NCBI GenBank assembly: GCA_951812315.1
Contig: CATOSA010000022.1
Span: forward strand, 1 to 60,872
Direction of reading: 5' to 3'
DNA from: an uncultured Burkholderiales bacterium
Lineage (GTDB): Bacteria; Pseudomonadota; Gammaproteobacteria; Burkholderiales; Eutrophovitaceae
Length of the DNA stretch: 60,872 nucleotides
The position numbers were made by a program, and so were the translations under genes. Positions 17,444 to 27,316 of this stretch are shown in pieces; within the stretch, counting starts at the first letter, position 1, and each line of letters opens with the position of its first letter. The notes under the pieces are model-generated. The model saw only the letters and a program-made list of their open reading frames with translations, had not been told where the DNA came from and made no database searches.

Positions 17444-18427
17444 TTGCGTTATCGCCCGTTTGGCCGCACCGGTCTCGAAGTCTCGGAACTCGTTTTTGGC
17501 GGCGGCTGGGTCGGTGGCGTGCTGATTCATCAGGATGACGACGCAAAACTGAAAGTACTGCGTCACGCGATCGAGTCCGGTATTAACTGGATAGACACGG
17601 CATCGTCGTACGGTAGTGGTCAATCCGAGCAGGCGCTCGGCTGGTTGTTGCCCGAACTCGATACAAAGCCGTATATCTCGACCAAGGTCGTACTGGACAC
17701 GGCGGCGCTTGATGATATTGCCGGTCAGGTCGAGCGCAGTCTGGGTGACAGTCTTGAGCGCATGCGACTCGATTCGGTTGAGTTAATCCAGCTTCACAAC
17801 CCGATCATGCCTGATACCACAGGCAAGGCACTCGGCGTGGCGCGTGTACTCGCGGACAGTGGCGTAGCCGATGCCCTTGATCGCGTGCGCGAGCAAGGTT
17901 TGGCGAAGTATATTGGATTCACAGCGCTCGGTGATGGGGCCAGCTGCCGGCAGGTTATTGACAGCGGCCGCTTCGACAGCGCCCAGATTTACTACAACAT
18001 GCTCAATCCGAGTGCCGCACGAGAGATGCCTGAGCGCTGGTGCGGCCAGAATCTCGGCAATTTCATTGCCGCGTGCAAACGACAGGACATGGCAACGATG
18101 ATCATTCGAGTGTTTGCCGGCGGCGCGCTGGCAAGCGAGGAGCGTCACGGGCGCGAAGTGGTTATTACGCGTGATGCAGATATCGACACTGAATTCGAAC
18201 GTGCCAGCGCCGTGTATGCAGCTCTGGGCGATCAGTATGGCACTCGTGCGCAAACGGCGCTGCGCTTTGTGCTGTCCAATCCCGATGTATCGTGTGCGGT
18301 ATTCGGGCTTGCCGAATATGCGCACCTCGAGCAGGCGCTTGCCGCGCAAGCGATGGGCACCTTGCCAGCCGCGGCAGTGGACAAGCTGGAACGTTTGTAT
18401 ACAACGAATTTCGGTCTCGACAACTGA
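17444..18427 (+). CDS. Aldo/keto reductase
   Basis: This 327-residue protein is an NADPH-dependent AKR (TIM barrel). The catalytic tetrad is visible: Asp51 and Tyr56 in DTASSYGSGQSE, Lys81 in ISTKV and His118 in LIQLHN. The opening MRYRPFGRTGLEVSELVFGG is typical of the AKR11/galactose dehydrogenase-like branch. The start is a TTG at 17444 preceded by CGAGGTAG; no better start exists in the frame. It begins 47 bases after the persulfide dioxygenase and is probably cotranscribed. The physiological carbonyl substrate is unknown. Confidence 0.85.
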   Translation: MRYRPFGRTGLEVSELVFGGGWVGGVLIHQDDDAKLKVLRHAIESGINWIDTASSYGSGQSEQALGWLLPELDTKPYISTKVVLDTAALDDIAGQVERSLGDSLERMRLDSVELIQLHNPIMPDTTGKALGVARVLADSGVADALDRVREQGLAKYIGFTALGDGASCRQVIDSGRFDSAQIYYNMLNPSAAREMPERWCGQNLGNFIAACKRQDMATMIIRVFAGGALASEERHGREVVITRDADIDTEFERASAVYAALGDQYGTRAQTALRFVLSNPDVSCAVFGLAEYAHLEQALAAQAMGTLPAAAVDKLERLYTTNFGLDN

Positions 18428-18627
18428 TCACATTGCCAGCCGGTTCCCGGCAAACGATGGCATCAGCATTTTCCTTTTTTTCGCATTGGCATTTTTTTCG
18501 CACTGATTTGCGTTGCGGCGCGAAATCTCGCGCGCATGAATGGTGTGATGCGTTACGATATAGCTAAGGGAGGATTGTCCGGTTCCTAAATAAATAAAAG
18601 CAAAAAGCATAAATAAGTAAGAGACCT

Positions 18628-21600
18628 GTGAATCTGCAATCCCAACGCTTGCTTGCGCTGCTCGAGTATGCGCAGGAGTCGATGCGGACTCGTGCCCGGG
18701 TAGCGTCAAACGTAACTGCGCATGGAAGCTTTCTGCTGTTTGACCATCAGGTAGAAAATTTCGAAGGCGCGCGAATCGAAACCGGTCCGATGGACGGCGA
18801 CGGTGAGATCTGGCTGTCGGTTCCGTATCCGCCTGGCCCGGAAGTGCCGCTGGTGCCTGATAGTCCCTGGCTGGAACCCTGGCTAAGCGTCGGGACCGCG
18901 GTTAAATCCTTGCCCAGCCTTGCCGATGCGATCGACAGCACGGCGTTGATCGCCATCGGAACGCACCGCGATTCAACCCGGCTGGCGGCTGATTTGTCGG
19001 CCGCAGCCAATCCGGAAGTGGAACCGGGCGCGCGGATTCGGCTTGCCGACTATGCTTTTCGTGCCGAGGTCGAAAAGCGCTATGCACATTATCTCAATTC
19101 TGAATGGAAACCGTGGGTAGAACGTGAGCAGCGTCGCAGAAGACAGTCACATCTCTACGCCAGCCTGTTTACGCTGCATCAGCAGTTGTCCGGTGAGCTC
19201 ACCGAAAATCAGCTTGAGCTGGTATGGGGCATGGGCATCGCAACGCGCAGAAAGATGGGCGGGCGCCGCCGAGGTGGCACTGGAGGCGAAACTGATGGCG
19301 GAACTGCAAAACATGAAAACGTAACAAAGGAATCAGTTCAGTCGTATCCGCTCGTGACCCGACTGGTTGATATTGGTTTTAATGCGCACACGCGCGCGGC
19401 CGAAATTCGGCCGCGCAACATTGATGCGCGGCTCGAACTTGACGTTTTTGTATCGCCGCAGAATTCCGCCGTTGCCGAAGCAGAGAAAGCCGCTTCACGC
19501 GTTGTGCTGGACGCTGATGATCCTGTCACACCCCATGATCCTGAAAGTTATGTGCCTCTGATCGACATTGCGCGGCGCGTCATCGATGATGAAGCGCATG
19601 CGAATGTGGAAGTTACCGAAAACTGGGTCCTGTTTGCACGGCCGCGCGGTAGCGGCGTCGCGGCGCATGATCTCGAGCGCATGCGCAACACCGTCATTGA
19701 GCATGGCGACGCGCCGCTTCCCGGTGCAGTTTCCTGTTTGCTTACCGATCCCGGCGATGATGTCGACAAAGCCGAGCTACCCACTTTCCGTGGCTACAGC
19801 GCGACATACCGCGAAAGCATGACCAGTGTTGCGGCCGAAGATCTATTCTTCCCAAAGCCATTCAATGATGAACAGGCGCGCGTCGCGCAGCAACTTGAAG
19901 TCTCGGACGGAGTGGTCGTACAAGGCCCGCCGGGCACTGGCAAGAGTCACACGATTGCCAACATTATTTGTCACTGGCTTGCCAATGGCCGGCGGGTCTT
20001 GGTCACATCGATGCGTGATCCGGCGCTTGCCGTGTTGCGCGATCAGCTCCCGGAAGCGATTCGCCCATTGGTCATTTCGCTGCTCGCATCGGAGCAGGAA
20101 GGCATGCAGCAACTTGAACGCTCGGTTGAGAAAATCGCAACCGAGGTGCAAGGTCTCAATCGCGACGTGCTTCAGCAGGAAATCGTACGGCTCGAGAATG
20201 GCATCGATGCGTTGCAAGGCAAACTGGCGCGCCTGGACCGCGATCTCACGCGCTGGGCAAAGCTCAATCTTTCTCGTATCGATCTGCAGGGACAGAGTAT
20301 CGATCCGCAGGATGCCACGCGCGAAGTCTTGAGCAACGTCGGAAATTTCGAATGGATTCCGGATTCGCTCGGCGTCGGCCCGCAGTACGCGCCACAGTTT
20401 AGCGAACAGGACATTGCACGGTTGCGCCAGGCGCGCATTCAACTCGGCATTGACATTGAGTACGTTGGCTGCAATTTGCCTTCGCCGGACGCGTTGCCCG
20501 ACGCGATCCAGCTTGTCAAAGCCCACGACGAATTGCAGCATTTTGTCAGGCTGAACGAGCAGTCGAGCAGCAGCTCGTTGCCGTGGCCGGCAGACGCCGG
20601 CGCCGAAACGTCCATTGCTGTGCGCCAACTTGCCGACAAGATTGACAAGATCAGATCACGCCAGCGCGAAATAGTGGCCGCTAAAATTCCATGGCCGGAA
20701 GATACCATTGCGCGAATCCGTCGCCGCAACCCCAAAGGAATTTTCGATGCGCTCGATGCTCTGGCCGAAGACATCGAACGTACCGCGCAACTGCGCACTC
20801 GATTCCTGTCTCGACCGGTGTACGTCCCTGAGGTCGCGTTTACCAATAACGATTTCCTTCAGGCTGTCGAAAACCTGGTGCAGGGCAGGCGTGCTTTTGC
20901 ACTGACTGCGTTTGGCAAGGCCGACGCGCGAAAACAGGTGCAAGCAGTACAAGTCAACGGTTTGCCACCTGCGAACGCAGAAGACTGGCAACATGTTGCC
21001 GACTATGTGGCAATGCAACGCAAGCGCCGTGAGCTCACGGCGCGCTGGAATGCGCTTGCTCCTGAAGTTGGGTTCAAGCCGGTGCTTGGTGCTGATGCCG
21101 GCGGCCAGCTTTCCGTTGACTCTCAATTCAGACACTACGACAGCATTCGCCGGCTTGCGCTCGAGCAGCACGCGCTTGTTGATCAGGTGTCACATCTGTT
21201 TCCCGGATGGTCGCGCGCAATTGAAGTCGGTGACGATCCTCAGGCTCTTGACGAACTCGCCGAAGCGCTTGAACACCACCTCGTGCGTAGCAATCTTGGT
21301 CAGGTATCCACCGTCATCGAAGACATTCAAAAGAAGCTGGAAGGCGCGAGTGGCAGGCTCATCGACGCAATGCGGGCTTTTCTCACCCAGCGGCTTGGCA
21401 AAGTGACGCTTGACGAAGCCGAACTGATCTCCGGCTGGGGCGAACTCAAGGATGAGCTCGAGCGTTTGCACAGGCTCGCCGAGCCGCTAAAAACAGTTGA
21501 GGAAGTGACCCGCAGAATCTTCAACTCCGGAGGGGTAAAGCTTGCTACGTTGTTGACAAGACTGGTCGATGCCGATGGCGTCGATCTGCTGCCCGATACA

Positions 21601-23232
21601 TTCATGCGCGACTGGCGCTTGCGCAGACTTGGTACTCATCTCGCAATCATCGATTCGCAGGCGGAGTCGACAAAGCTCAACGAGATTCGAACCAGTATCG
21701 AACACGACCTTGCCCGTTTGTATGGGGAACTCGTGGTGCGGCGTACCTGGTTCAAACTTGCAGAGAACGTGACCCCGAGCGTGCGCGCAGCACTACAAAG
21801 CTATCTCAATGCTATTCAACGAATCGGAAAAGGGGCGGGCAAGCGTGCGCACAGGTACCGGCAGGACGCACGCTACGCTGCCGCCGAAGCGCACAAGGCG
21901 GTTCCGTGCTGGATCATGCCGCACCATCGTGTGTCGGAAACACTGCCGGCACAAATAGGAAGTTTCGATCTGGTCGTTATTGACGAATCGTCGCAGTCGG
22001 ATCTGTCGGCGCTTTCCATCTTGCTGCGTGCCAAGAAAATTCTTGTCGTCGGCGATGATCGCCAGGTTTCACCGCAGGCGATCGGCATGGAAGAAGATCG
22101 CGTGCGCGCCTTGATGCAGCGGCATTTGTCCGAACAGGTGCCGCTGTACCGTGCGCAGCTAGCGCCCGACCGATCCTTTTACGACCTCGCCCGAGTGGTC
22201 TTTGCCAAATCCAGCGTCATGCTGCGCGAGCATTTTCGCTGCGTTGCGCCGATCATTGAGTATGCGCGGCGCGAGTTTTACAACAACGAAATCTATCCAC
22301 TACGCTTGCCACGCAACTCCGAGCGCATCGACCCTCCGCTGCAGGACGTTTACATCACCAACGGCCACCGCGATGACGGGATCAACGTGCAGGAAGCGGA
22401 CTTTATTGTCACCGACATCGTTCGCCGCTCGCAGGACCCGAAGCTGCACGATCGCTCCATTGGCGTCGTTTCCCTTCTCGGCGAGAACCAGGCGTTGCAT
22501 ATCTGGGACCGCCTGCTCGAAGAGCTCGGCTCCGACGTTATCCGTCGTCACGACATTACCTGCGGCGATGCGCGTATGTTCCAGGGACGCGAGCGCGATA
22601 TCATGTACCTGACCATGGTCGCAGCGCCCAACGAGGTGGGGGCACCGCTAGGCCGCGATACTTTTGCGCAACGTTTTAACGTTGCCGCGTCGCGCGCACG
22701 CGATCAGATGATCCTGGTGCGCTCGGTTGATCTTCATGATTTGTCTGAGGCGGACCGGTTACGTCGCGGACTGATACAGCACTTCGCCCAGCCGTTCGGC
22801 GAGCAACCGGTCACCGTAGCCATGACAAGCGAACTGTGTGAATCGCAAGTTGAGCGTGAAATCTATGACTGGCTCAACAGCAATGGTTACCGCGTAATGC
22901 CTCAGGTCAGGGTGGGCGCATACAAGGTTGATCTGGTGGTCGAAGGCGAAAACGACACACGGCTCGCCGTTGAATGTGACGGCGACAAGTACGAAGGCGC
23001 GGAACACTGGATGCAGGCCATTCGCCGTCAGCGCGCTCTCGAGCGAACCGGCTGGGTGTTCTGGCGCTGCTTCGCGACGAGCTTCCTGCGTCGCAGGGAT
23101 GAAGTGCTCGAAGACCTGCGCAAAGCGCTCGATGCACAGGACATTCAACCAACACGCTCAGGCGGCTGGGCGCGACGAAGAATTACCGAGACCCGTCGAG
23201 TGCTTTCGTCGTCGCCAGCGAAAGCTGCCTAG
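18628..23232 (+). CDS. Large SF1 helicase-nuclease fusion (putative defence protein)
   Basis: This 1534-residue protein starts with GTG at 18628. Residues 1-400 are a long N-terminal region with a charged helical stretch (YLNSEWKPWVEREQRRRRQ) and a Gly/Arg-rich linker near 211-222, not recognised. Residues 415-640 hold the first RecA half, with Walker A GPPGTGKS at 433-440. A long helical insertion covers about 500-1100. The second part has DESS at 1119-1122, GDDRQ at 1142, EHFRC at 1201 and VAASRARDQM at about 1352, the motifs of Dna2/Upf1-like SF1B helicases. The C-terminus (1405-1520) is a PD-(D/E)xK nuclease of the MTES_1575/Vsr-like type (YKVDLVVE with Asp1435, then VECDGDKY with Glu1449). 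Similar single-gene helicase-nucleases occur among candidate anti-phage genes. Its AT-rich leader contrasts with its neighbours, and no partner gene is adjacent. Confidence 0.8.
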   Translation: MNLQSQRLLALLEYAQESMRTRARVASNVTAHGSFLLFDHQVENFEGARIETGPMDGDGEIWLSVPYPPGPEVPLVPDSPWLEPWLSVGTAVKSLPSLADAIDSTALIAIGTHRDSTRLAADLSAAANPEVEPGARIRLADYAFRAEVEKRYAHYLNSEWKPWVEREQRRRRQSHLYASLFTLHQQLSGELTENQLELVWGMGIATRRKMGGRRRGGTGGETDGGTAKHENVTKESVQSYPLVTRLVDIGFNAHTRAAEIRPRNIDARLELDVFVSPQNSAVAEAEKAASRVVLDADDPVTPHDPESYVPLIDIARRVIDDEAHANVEVTENWVLFARPRGSGVAAHDLERMRNTVIEHGDAPLPGAVSCLLTDPGDDVDKAELPTFRGYSATYRESMTSVAAEDLFFPKPFNDEQARVAQQLEVSDGVVVQGPPGTGKSHTIANIICHWLANGRRVLVTSMRDPALAVLRDQLPEAIRPLVISLLASEQEGMQQLERSVEKIATEVQGLNRDVLQQEIVRLENGIDALQGKLARLDRDLTRWAKLNLSRIDLQGQSIDPQDATREVLSNVGNFEWIPDSLGVGPQYAPQFSEQDIARLRQARIQLGIDIEYVGCNLPSPDALPDAIQLVKAHDELQHFVRLNEQSSSSSLPWPADAGAETSIAVRQLADKIDKIRSRQREIVAAKIPWPEDTIARIRRRNPKGIFDALDALAEDIERTAQLRTRFLSRPVYVPEVAFTNNDFLQAVENLVQGRRAFALTAFGKADARKQVQAVQVNGLPPANAEDWQHVADYVAMQRKRRELTARWNALAPEVGFKPVLGADAGGQLSVDSQFRHYDSIRRLALEQHALVDQVSHLFPGWSRAIEVGDDPQALDELAEALEHHLVRSNLGQVSTVIEDIQKKLEGASGRLIDAMRAFLTQRLGKVTLDEAELISGWGELKDELERLHRLAEPLKTVEEVTRRIFNSGGVKLATLLTRLVDADGVDLLPDTFMRDWRLRRLGTHLAIIDSQAESTKLNEIRTSIEHDLARLYGELVVRRTWFKLAENVTPSVRAALQSYLNAIQRIGKGAGKRAHRYRQDARYAAAEAHKAVPCWIMPHHRVSETLPAQIGSFDLVVIDESSQSDLSALSILLRAKKILVVGDDRQVSPQAIGMEEDRVRALMQRHLSEQVPLYRAQLAPDRSFYDLARVVFAKSSVMLREHFRCVAPIIEYARREFYNNEIYPLRLPRNSERIDPPLQDVYITNGHRDDGINVQEADFIVTDIVRRSQDPKLHDRSIGVVSLLGENQALHIWDRLLEELGSDVIRRHDITCGDARMFQGRERDIMYLTMVAAPNEVGAPLGRDTFAQRFNVAASRARDQMILVRSVDLHDLSEADRLRRGLIQHFAQPFGEQPVTVAMTSELCESQVEREIYDWLNSNGYRVMPQVRVGAYKVDLVVEGENDTRLAVECDGDKYEGAEHWMQAIRRQRALERTGWVFWRCFATSFLRRRDEVLEDLRKALDAQDIQPTRSGGWARRRITETRRVLSSSPAKAA

Positions 23233-23604
23233 CCTGGTAGGTGTCGGACATTCGCGTCTGGCTGTATTCACAATCTCAAGACTCGCTGAAACTAGTGGCG
23301 GTTCTGCTTGTCTGAAGCGAAGATAGTCACTCTCTTGTTTGTTCGAAGCCGTTATTTCTGATCCGGCACATCACCTGCGTACAGTCTTCCAACGTGCCGG
23401 GAAATGGATTGCGATCGAACGGAGATGCTCCGCTTCGCGCACGCAGGGCGTGACTGGTCCAATCAATTGAGGGGAATTGGGCGCAGCGTCGTGTAACATC
23501 CGCAAAGCCTGACGGCGCGTACTCTACTCAATATGCTCGATTCGTTGGATTTTCATGAGTTCGTTGGTTCATCGACGATCCAAATCCAGACTTGAAAGCC
23601 GGTC
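23233..23604. other. Intergenic region after the helicase gene
   Basis: These 372 bases hold no convincing gene, terminator or repeat. The reading frames here are short and lack ribosome sites. Confidence 0.45.
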
Positions 23605-24694
23605 TTGCGAAAGCGCTCTTTGTTGCAGAAGTCTTTTTTTGTGAAATGTTTGGTCGCTACGGTTGCACTTGCGATACTGACCGTGCTCCTGCCTTTACCC
23701 ACCGCAACCGGTCAATCCGTGTACACCGGGCCGTATTTTCCCTATACGGCGTTTTCCGGTATGCCCAAGACGCGTATTGCGCTGAAACAGGGCGTGCTGG
23801 AAGTCGCGTTCGCTCCCGGCCAGACCCGGTTGTCACGAAACCAGATTATTTCCTGGACAAGAGTGTCAGCAGAGGCTGTGTAGTTGCTTACTACGGCCGT
23901 TTGCCGACACCTACCGCCAGGCTGCTGTATGTGCCCGTGTCCGGCCGGCGTGTAAATGGCACGACGTACGGCTTTCGCGGTCCGGCGAGCCGTATATTAC
24001 TTGGCCGTGACTCGACGCTCTCGACACCGATTGGGTTCTCGTTCACGAACTGGTGCATCATGGCTTCCCGTCAATCGTTGGCAGGCGCAACTGGACGCAT
24101 GAGGGTGTGGCAACTTACGTCGAACCAATTGCGCGTGCGCAGATGGGGTTGATTCCAGTGGAAGAGGTGTGGCGCCAGCTGGTCGTCGGGCTTCCGCATG
24201 GCCAGCCGCAAAGCGGCGATAACGGCCTGGACGGAACACCGACCTGGGGGCGTACCTACTGGGGTGGTGCGATGTTTTTCCTGATTGCTGATGTTGAGAT
24301 TCGTCGACGAACCAATAACCAGCGTGGCTTGCAGGACGTACTGCAATATACCGTCGCCGCGGGTGGAAACATCTCCGAAGAATGGACGTTCGACTACTTC
24401 AACGATATGGCTGCGCGAGCAACCGGAACGGACGTACTGGCACAACTTTACGACTGTCTAAAGGACACGCCCCGCACCATTGACCTGACCGGTTTGTGGA
24501 AGGATCTAGGCGTATCCATGTCTGGTCGTCAAGTTCGTTTCAACGACGATGCGTTGCTCGCTGACATTCGAAAAGAGATCACCCGGCCTCATCTGGCGCC
24601 ACCTGATGTTTTGAAATCGGCCACAAGTGTAAAAATGCAGCGTAGCTCAAACGTGCCGTCTTGCAGCACGTTCCCGTGGATTCACAGGCGCTAA
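23605..24694 (+). pseudogene. M1/M61-like gluzincin metallopeptidase with two frameshifts
   Basis: Three consecutive frame segments make one recognisable protein. Segment one (TTG 23605, or GTG 23641) has a signal peptide (VKCLVATVALAILTVLL) and runs to VSAEAV at 23880. Segment two continues in another frame as VAYYGRLPTPTARLLYVPV to GRDSTL near 24020. Segment three holds DWVLVHELVHHGFPSI (HExxH) and THEGVATYVEPIA (third zinc ligand Glu), then WGRTYWGGAMFFLIAD. Each junction looks like the loss of one base (near 23881 and 24021). The zinc motifs resemble gluzincin aminopeptidases. The mature enzyme would be exported. The stop at 24694 is adjacent to the stop of the convergent lipoprotein gene. 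As sequenced, no single frame contains both signal peptide and active site. Confidence 0.75.
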
Positions 24695-24695
24695 G

Positions 24696-26156
24696 TTATC
24701 TGGACGCAGTTTGCGTCTGGTATCTGTAGGTTACGCGCGTGTCTTGTGTATCGCGTGACGTGTGCGCTTTGCCATCGCTGTCTTCGATAACGACGATGGT
24801 CTCCTCAGTCGAGAGAGACCGGTGCGGAATCAGCGTATCCGGTTCGGCGATAATTTCCCTCTTTCTTACGACCGAAACGTGTTGGACATTGACAGGCTTG
24901 CCAACGGTTCTCTCCAGAAATCGGGCCATTGCCATCCGCATATCTTCGCCAGACACGGTTGCTATGTAAATGAGCTTGACGCAATGTGCCTGGTTATTGG
25001 TACACGGAGCGTAACCGGCAATTTGTCTGGACACGTCCATTGCAAAAGGCACGTCTGCAAGTGAAGGTGCGTAGTATTCTTCCTTGAAGTGATAGGTCTT
25101 GCCCATCGCGTATGAGCTGCTTACCCAGCTTCCTACCGTCTTGTTCCACTCGTCAGTGACAGCGGCCGCCAGGAACTGCTCCGACAAACTAGGCCGGACT
25201 ATTTCAAGTATTTCGGCCTCACGGCCTTTGGCGTGCACCGGAAGATCCGATACGACAGCCGTTTCGATGCGTTGTTGATACGCCGACAGATTGTCTACGC
25301 GCACGAATTCGCCTTCGTTACTAATAACGTAATCAGGTATTTCCGTGGTGATCTGTTTGAGCAGGTTGCTCAGATAGTCGCCTTTGGCGGTGCCGCTTTC
25401 AATAACGTCCTGCTTGACGACGCGGGTGCTGATAATGAGCTCGTCCTGATCACCAGGGCGCACCGTAGACAGGTAATGCGCTTTGACTTCGCTTGCCTTG
25501 CCACGCTTGACTGACTTGCGATGAAAGGCGGCAACGGACTGAAGTTGATGCGGCCACGCGAAGCTCAGGGTAACGCGTTGCCGGGCAGGTCGCGTGTATG
25601 CGGACTCGCGAAAGCTGCTGGTGATTTGATTCAATATGTGTTGCTCACCGGAATAGTTCTCGGCGGCGACCCATCCGATCAGATGGTGCATGGCGCGCGT
25701 GCCGCCGGCGACCGTTGTGACATAAGTGATCCGGTCGCTGCCTATATTGCCGGTAACAATGTAGCGAAAGGCCTCCATGCCGTCGATGGTCATCGATTTC
25801 GGACCGATGACTTCGGCATTTGGCAGATTCGTCGCGAGATTGAAGGCCCATGTCTCGGCGAAATCGGTTGGCGCAACCGGTTCGATGTCGCCTGGGAAAT
25901 AGCTGTTGACGAGAAGGTAGGCCTCGCCAGTTTCATGCGCGACCCGTATTGCTGCATCGGGTCCAAAGTCCGGCCTGGTTGTCCACCCGTTGGGCGTCGA
26001 CAATTCTGATGCGCCGTCGTCGGAATAGACTGTTTGAAGGAGGTTTGAGGTTGCTGATGGCTGATTCGAAGTGGTTGCGCAGCCGCTGAAAAGCAAAGTG
26101 CTCGCAATGACGACGCTGCCCAATTGAAGCGCGGTGATCAAGCGGCTCGAATGCAT
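24696..26156 (-). CDS. Large lipoprotein of unknown function
   Basis: This 486-residue protein has a clear lipobox (LLFSGCATTS, Cys26). Residues 40-190 (YSDDGASELSTPNGW, then LLVNSYFPGDIEPVAPTDFA, then AFRYIVTGNIGSDRITYVTT) look like a PsbP/DUF1795-type domain, in which a compact beta sheet follows a P-x-x-W segment. Residues 200-440 are not recognised, and two cysteines (APCTNNQAHC) probably form a disulfide. It is inserted in the envelope, with the outer leaflet likely. It is convergent with the broken metallopeptidase gene, with only one base between stops. Function unknown. Confidence 0.7.
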   Translation of the reverse strand: MHSSRLITALQLGSVVIASTLLFSGCATTSNQPSATSNLLQTVYSDDGASELSTPNGWTTRPDFGPDAAIRVAHETGEAYLLVNSYFPGDIEPVAPTDFAETWAFNLATNLPNAEVIGPKSMTIDGMEAFRYIVTGNIGSDRITYVTTVAGGTRAMHHLIGWVAAENYSGEQHILNQITSSFRESAYTRPARQRVTLSFAWPHQLQSVAAFHRKSVKRGKASEVKAHYLSTVRPGDQDELIISTRVVKQDVIESGTAKGDYLSNLLKQITTEIPDYVISNEGEFVRVDNLSAYQQRIETAVVSDLPVHAKGREAEILEIVRPSLSEQFLAAAVTDEWNKTVGSWVSSSYAMGKTYHFKEEYYAPSLADVPFAMDVSRQIAGYAPCTNNQAHCVKLIYIATVSGEDMRMAMARFLERTVGKPVNVQHVSVVRKREIIAEPDTLIPHRSLSTEETIVVIEDSDGKAHTSRDTQDTRVTYRYQTQTASR

Positions 26157-26692
26157 GTATGCAATCCTGAAAGAGTAGTGGGAAATGGCGCCGGTTGCGC
26201 GCCGTGTAGACTATGAAAAAGCAACCTGTGTGCCCGTGAAACGGTCACAGGAATTCATAGCCTTTGTCTTCAAGTTATCGCAAATACCAGCCTTTCAAGA
26301 CGTACTTCGTATGCGTGGAAAGAGGCGTCACACAGCATTGACGGCATTGGTCACTGCTCGGCAGCGGTGACAACGATCGACGTCCGTAGAGCGAGTGACT
26401 CTGAAAGTATGACCGATTCGTCCATAATCATATCAGTCGCATCGCCAGTTTAGAATGTGCTGCCAGGGCGCGCCGCGTGCGGCCGCATTTATTGCACCAC
26501 CCTAAAACGCTTCGCTGACCAGTAAGCCGGTGCGACATGGTGTCTGGCCAGGTATGAAAGCAGCGGTTCAAGAATTGTCACCATCGTCAACCATCCCTGT
26601 GCACCTCAATTAATCCTGATGGAGCAAGTTCTCAAAATGGAGCCCGAACCAGATGGCCGACGACGGCGCTAGTCAATGCGAATGCGATAGCG
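26157..26692. other. Intergenic region, no gene recognised
   Basis: This 536-base stretch lies upstream of the large lipoprotein (minus) and downstream of the GST gene (minus). It should include the lipoprotein promoter. A 61-codon frame at 26185-26370 has no ribosome site or recognisable pattern. No repeat or terminator is seen. Confidence 0.45.
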
Positions 26693-27316
26693 TCACTTGC
26701 CGGTGCCCATGTCGGCCGCCTGGCCGGTTTTGAATGCATCGCGCGCTGACATTCGCTGCCAGTAGCTCTCTGCGTTGTCCGGCAATGATTCGTCCATCAG
26801 CAATCCGTATAGGCGAAGCGAATAACCGAGCATAATGTCTGCCGCACTGAACTGGTCGCCCAGAATCCATTGTTTGCCGGCGACGCCATCGCTAACCGCC
26901 TGCGCACACTGCCGGGCACGGTCTTTCATTTCGTCGATGACCGCCTGTGATGCGTTTTCCGCAAACATGCGCTTGTGGTTGACCATTTCCCCGAGTGGCC
27001 GGGCGAACGTTGACTCGGCGAACCAGCTCCACTGCAAATAGATGGCTTGTTCGGCTGTGCCGCGTGCCGGTTGAAGCCGGTTGTCCCCGTAAGTGTCGAG
27101 AACATGCTGAACCATCGCCCCGGACTCGTACATTGTGAGTGCCCCGTCAGTCATTACCGGCACTTTGCCCACTGGATTCATTTTTCGCCATTCAGGTGTT
27201 GCGCGATAAGTGGGTGAAAAGTCCACCGGTACGATCTCATAAGGGATATCCAGTTCTTCGCATAGCCAGATAACGCGAAAGCCGCGGGTTCGGGGTGCGT
27301 GATAGATCTTCAGCAT
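26693..27316 (-). CDS. Glutathione S-transferase
   Basis: This 207-residue protein has the two-domain GST layout. The N-terminal thioredoxin-like half begins MLKIYHAPRTRGFRVIWLCEELDIPYEIV, has the cis-proline KVPVM at about 52-56 and the glutathione-binding YESGAM at about 64-69. The C-terminal half is all-helical with the N-capping motif FSAADIMLGYSL. The start MLKIYH has no in-frame competitor. It probably conjugates or reduces electrophiles in the cytoplasm; the class (beta-like or nu-like) cannot be decided by eye. It is monocistronic. Confidence 0.88.
   Translation of the reverse strand: MLKIYHAPRTRGFRVIWLCEELDIPYEIVPVDFSPTYRATPEWRKMNPVGKVPVMTDGALTMYESGAMVQHVLDTYGDNRLQPARGTAEQAIYLQWSWFAESTFARPLGEMVNHKRMFAENASQAVIDEMKDRARQCAQAVSDGVAGKQWILGDQFSAADIMLGYSLRLYGLLMDESLPDNAESYWQRMSARDAFKTGQAADMGTGK

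Noticed and set aside
19843..20628. Minus-strand frame of 261 codons inside the helicase gene, and a similar one at 20656-21171
   Set aside because: These are antisense shadows of the helicase frame, which has continuous motifs. They have no ribosome sites or recognisable domains.
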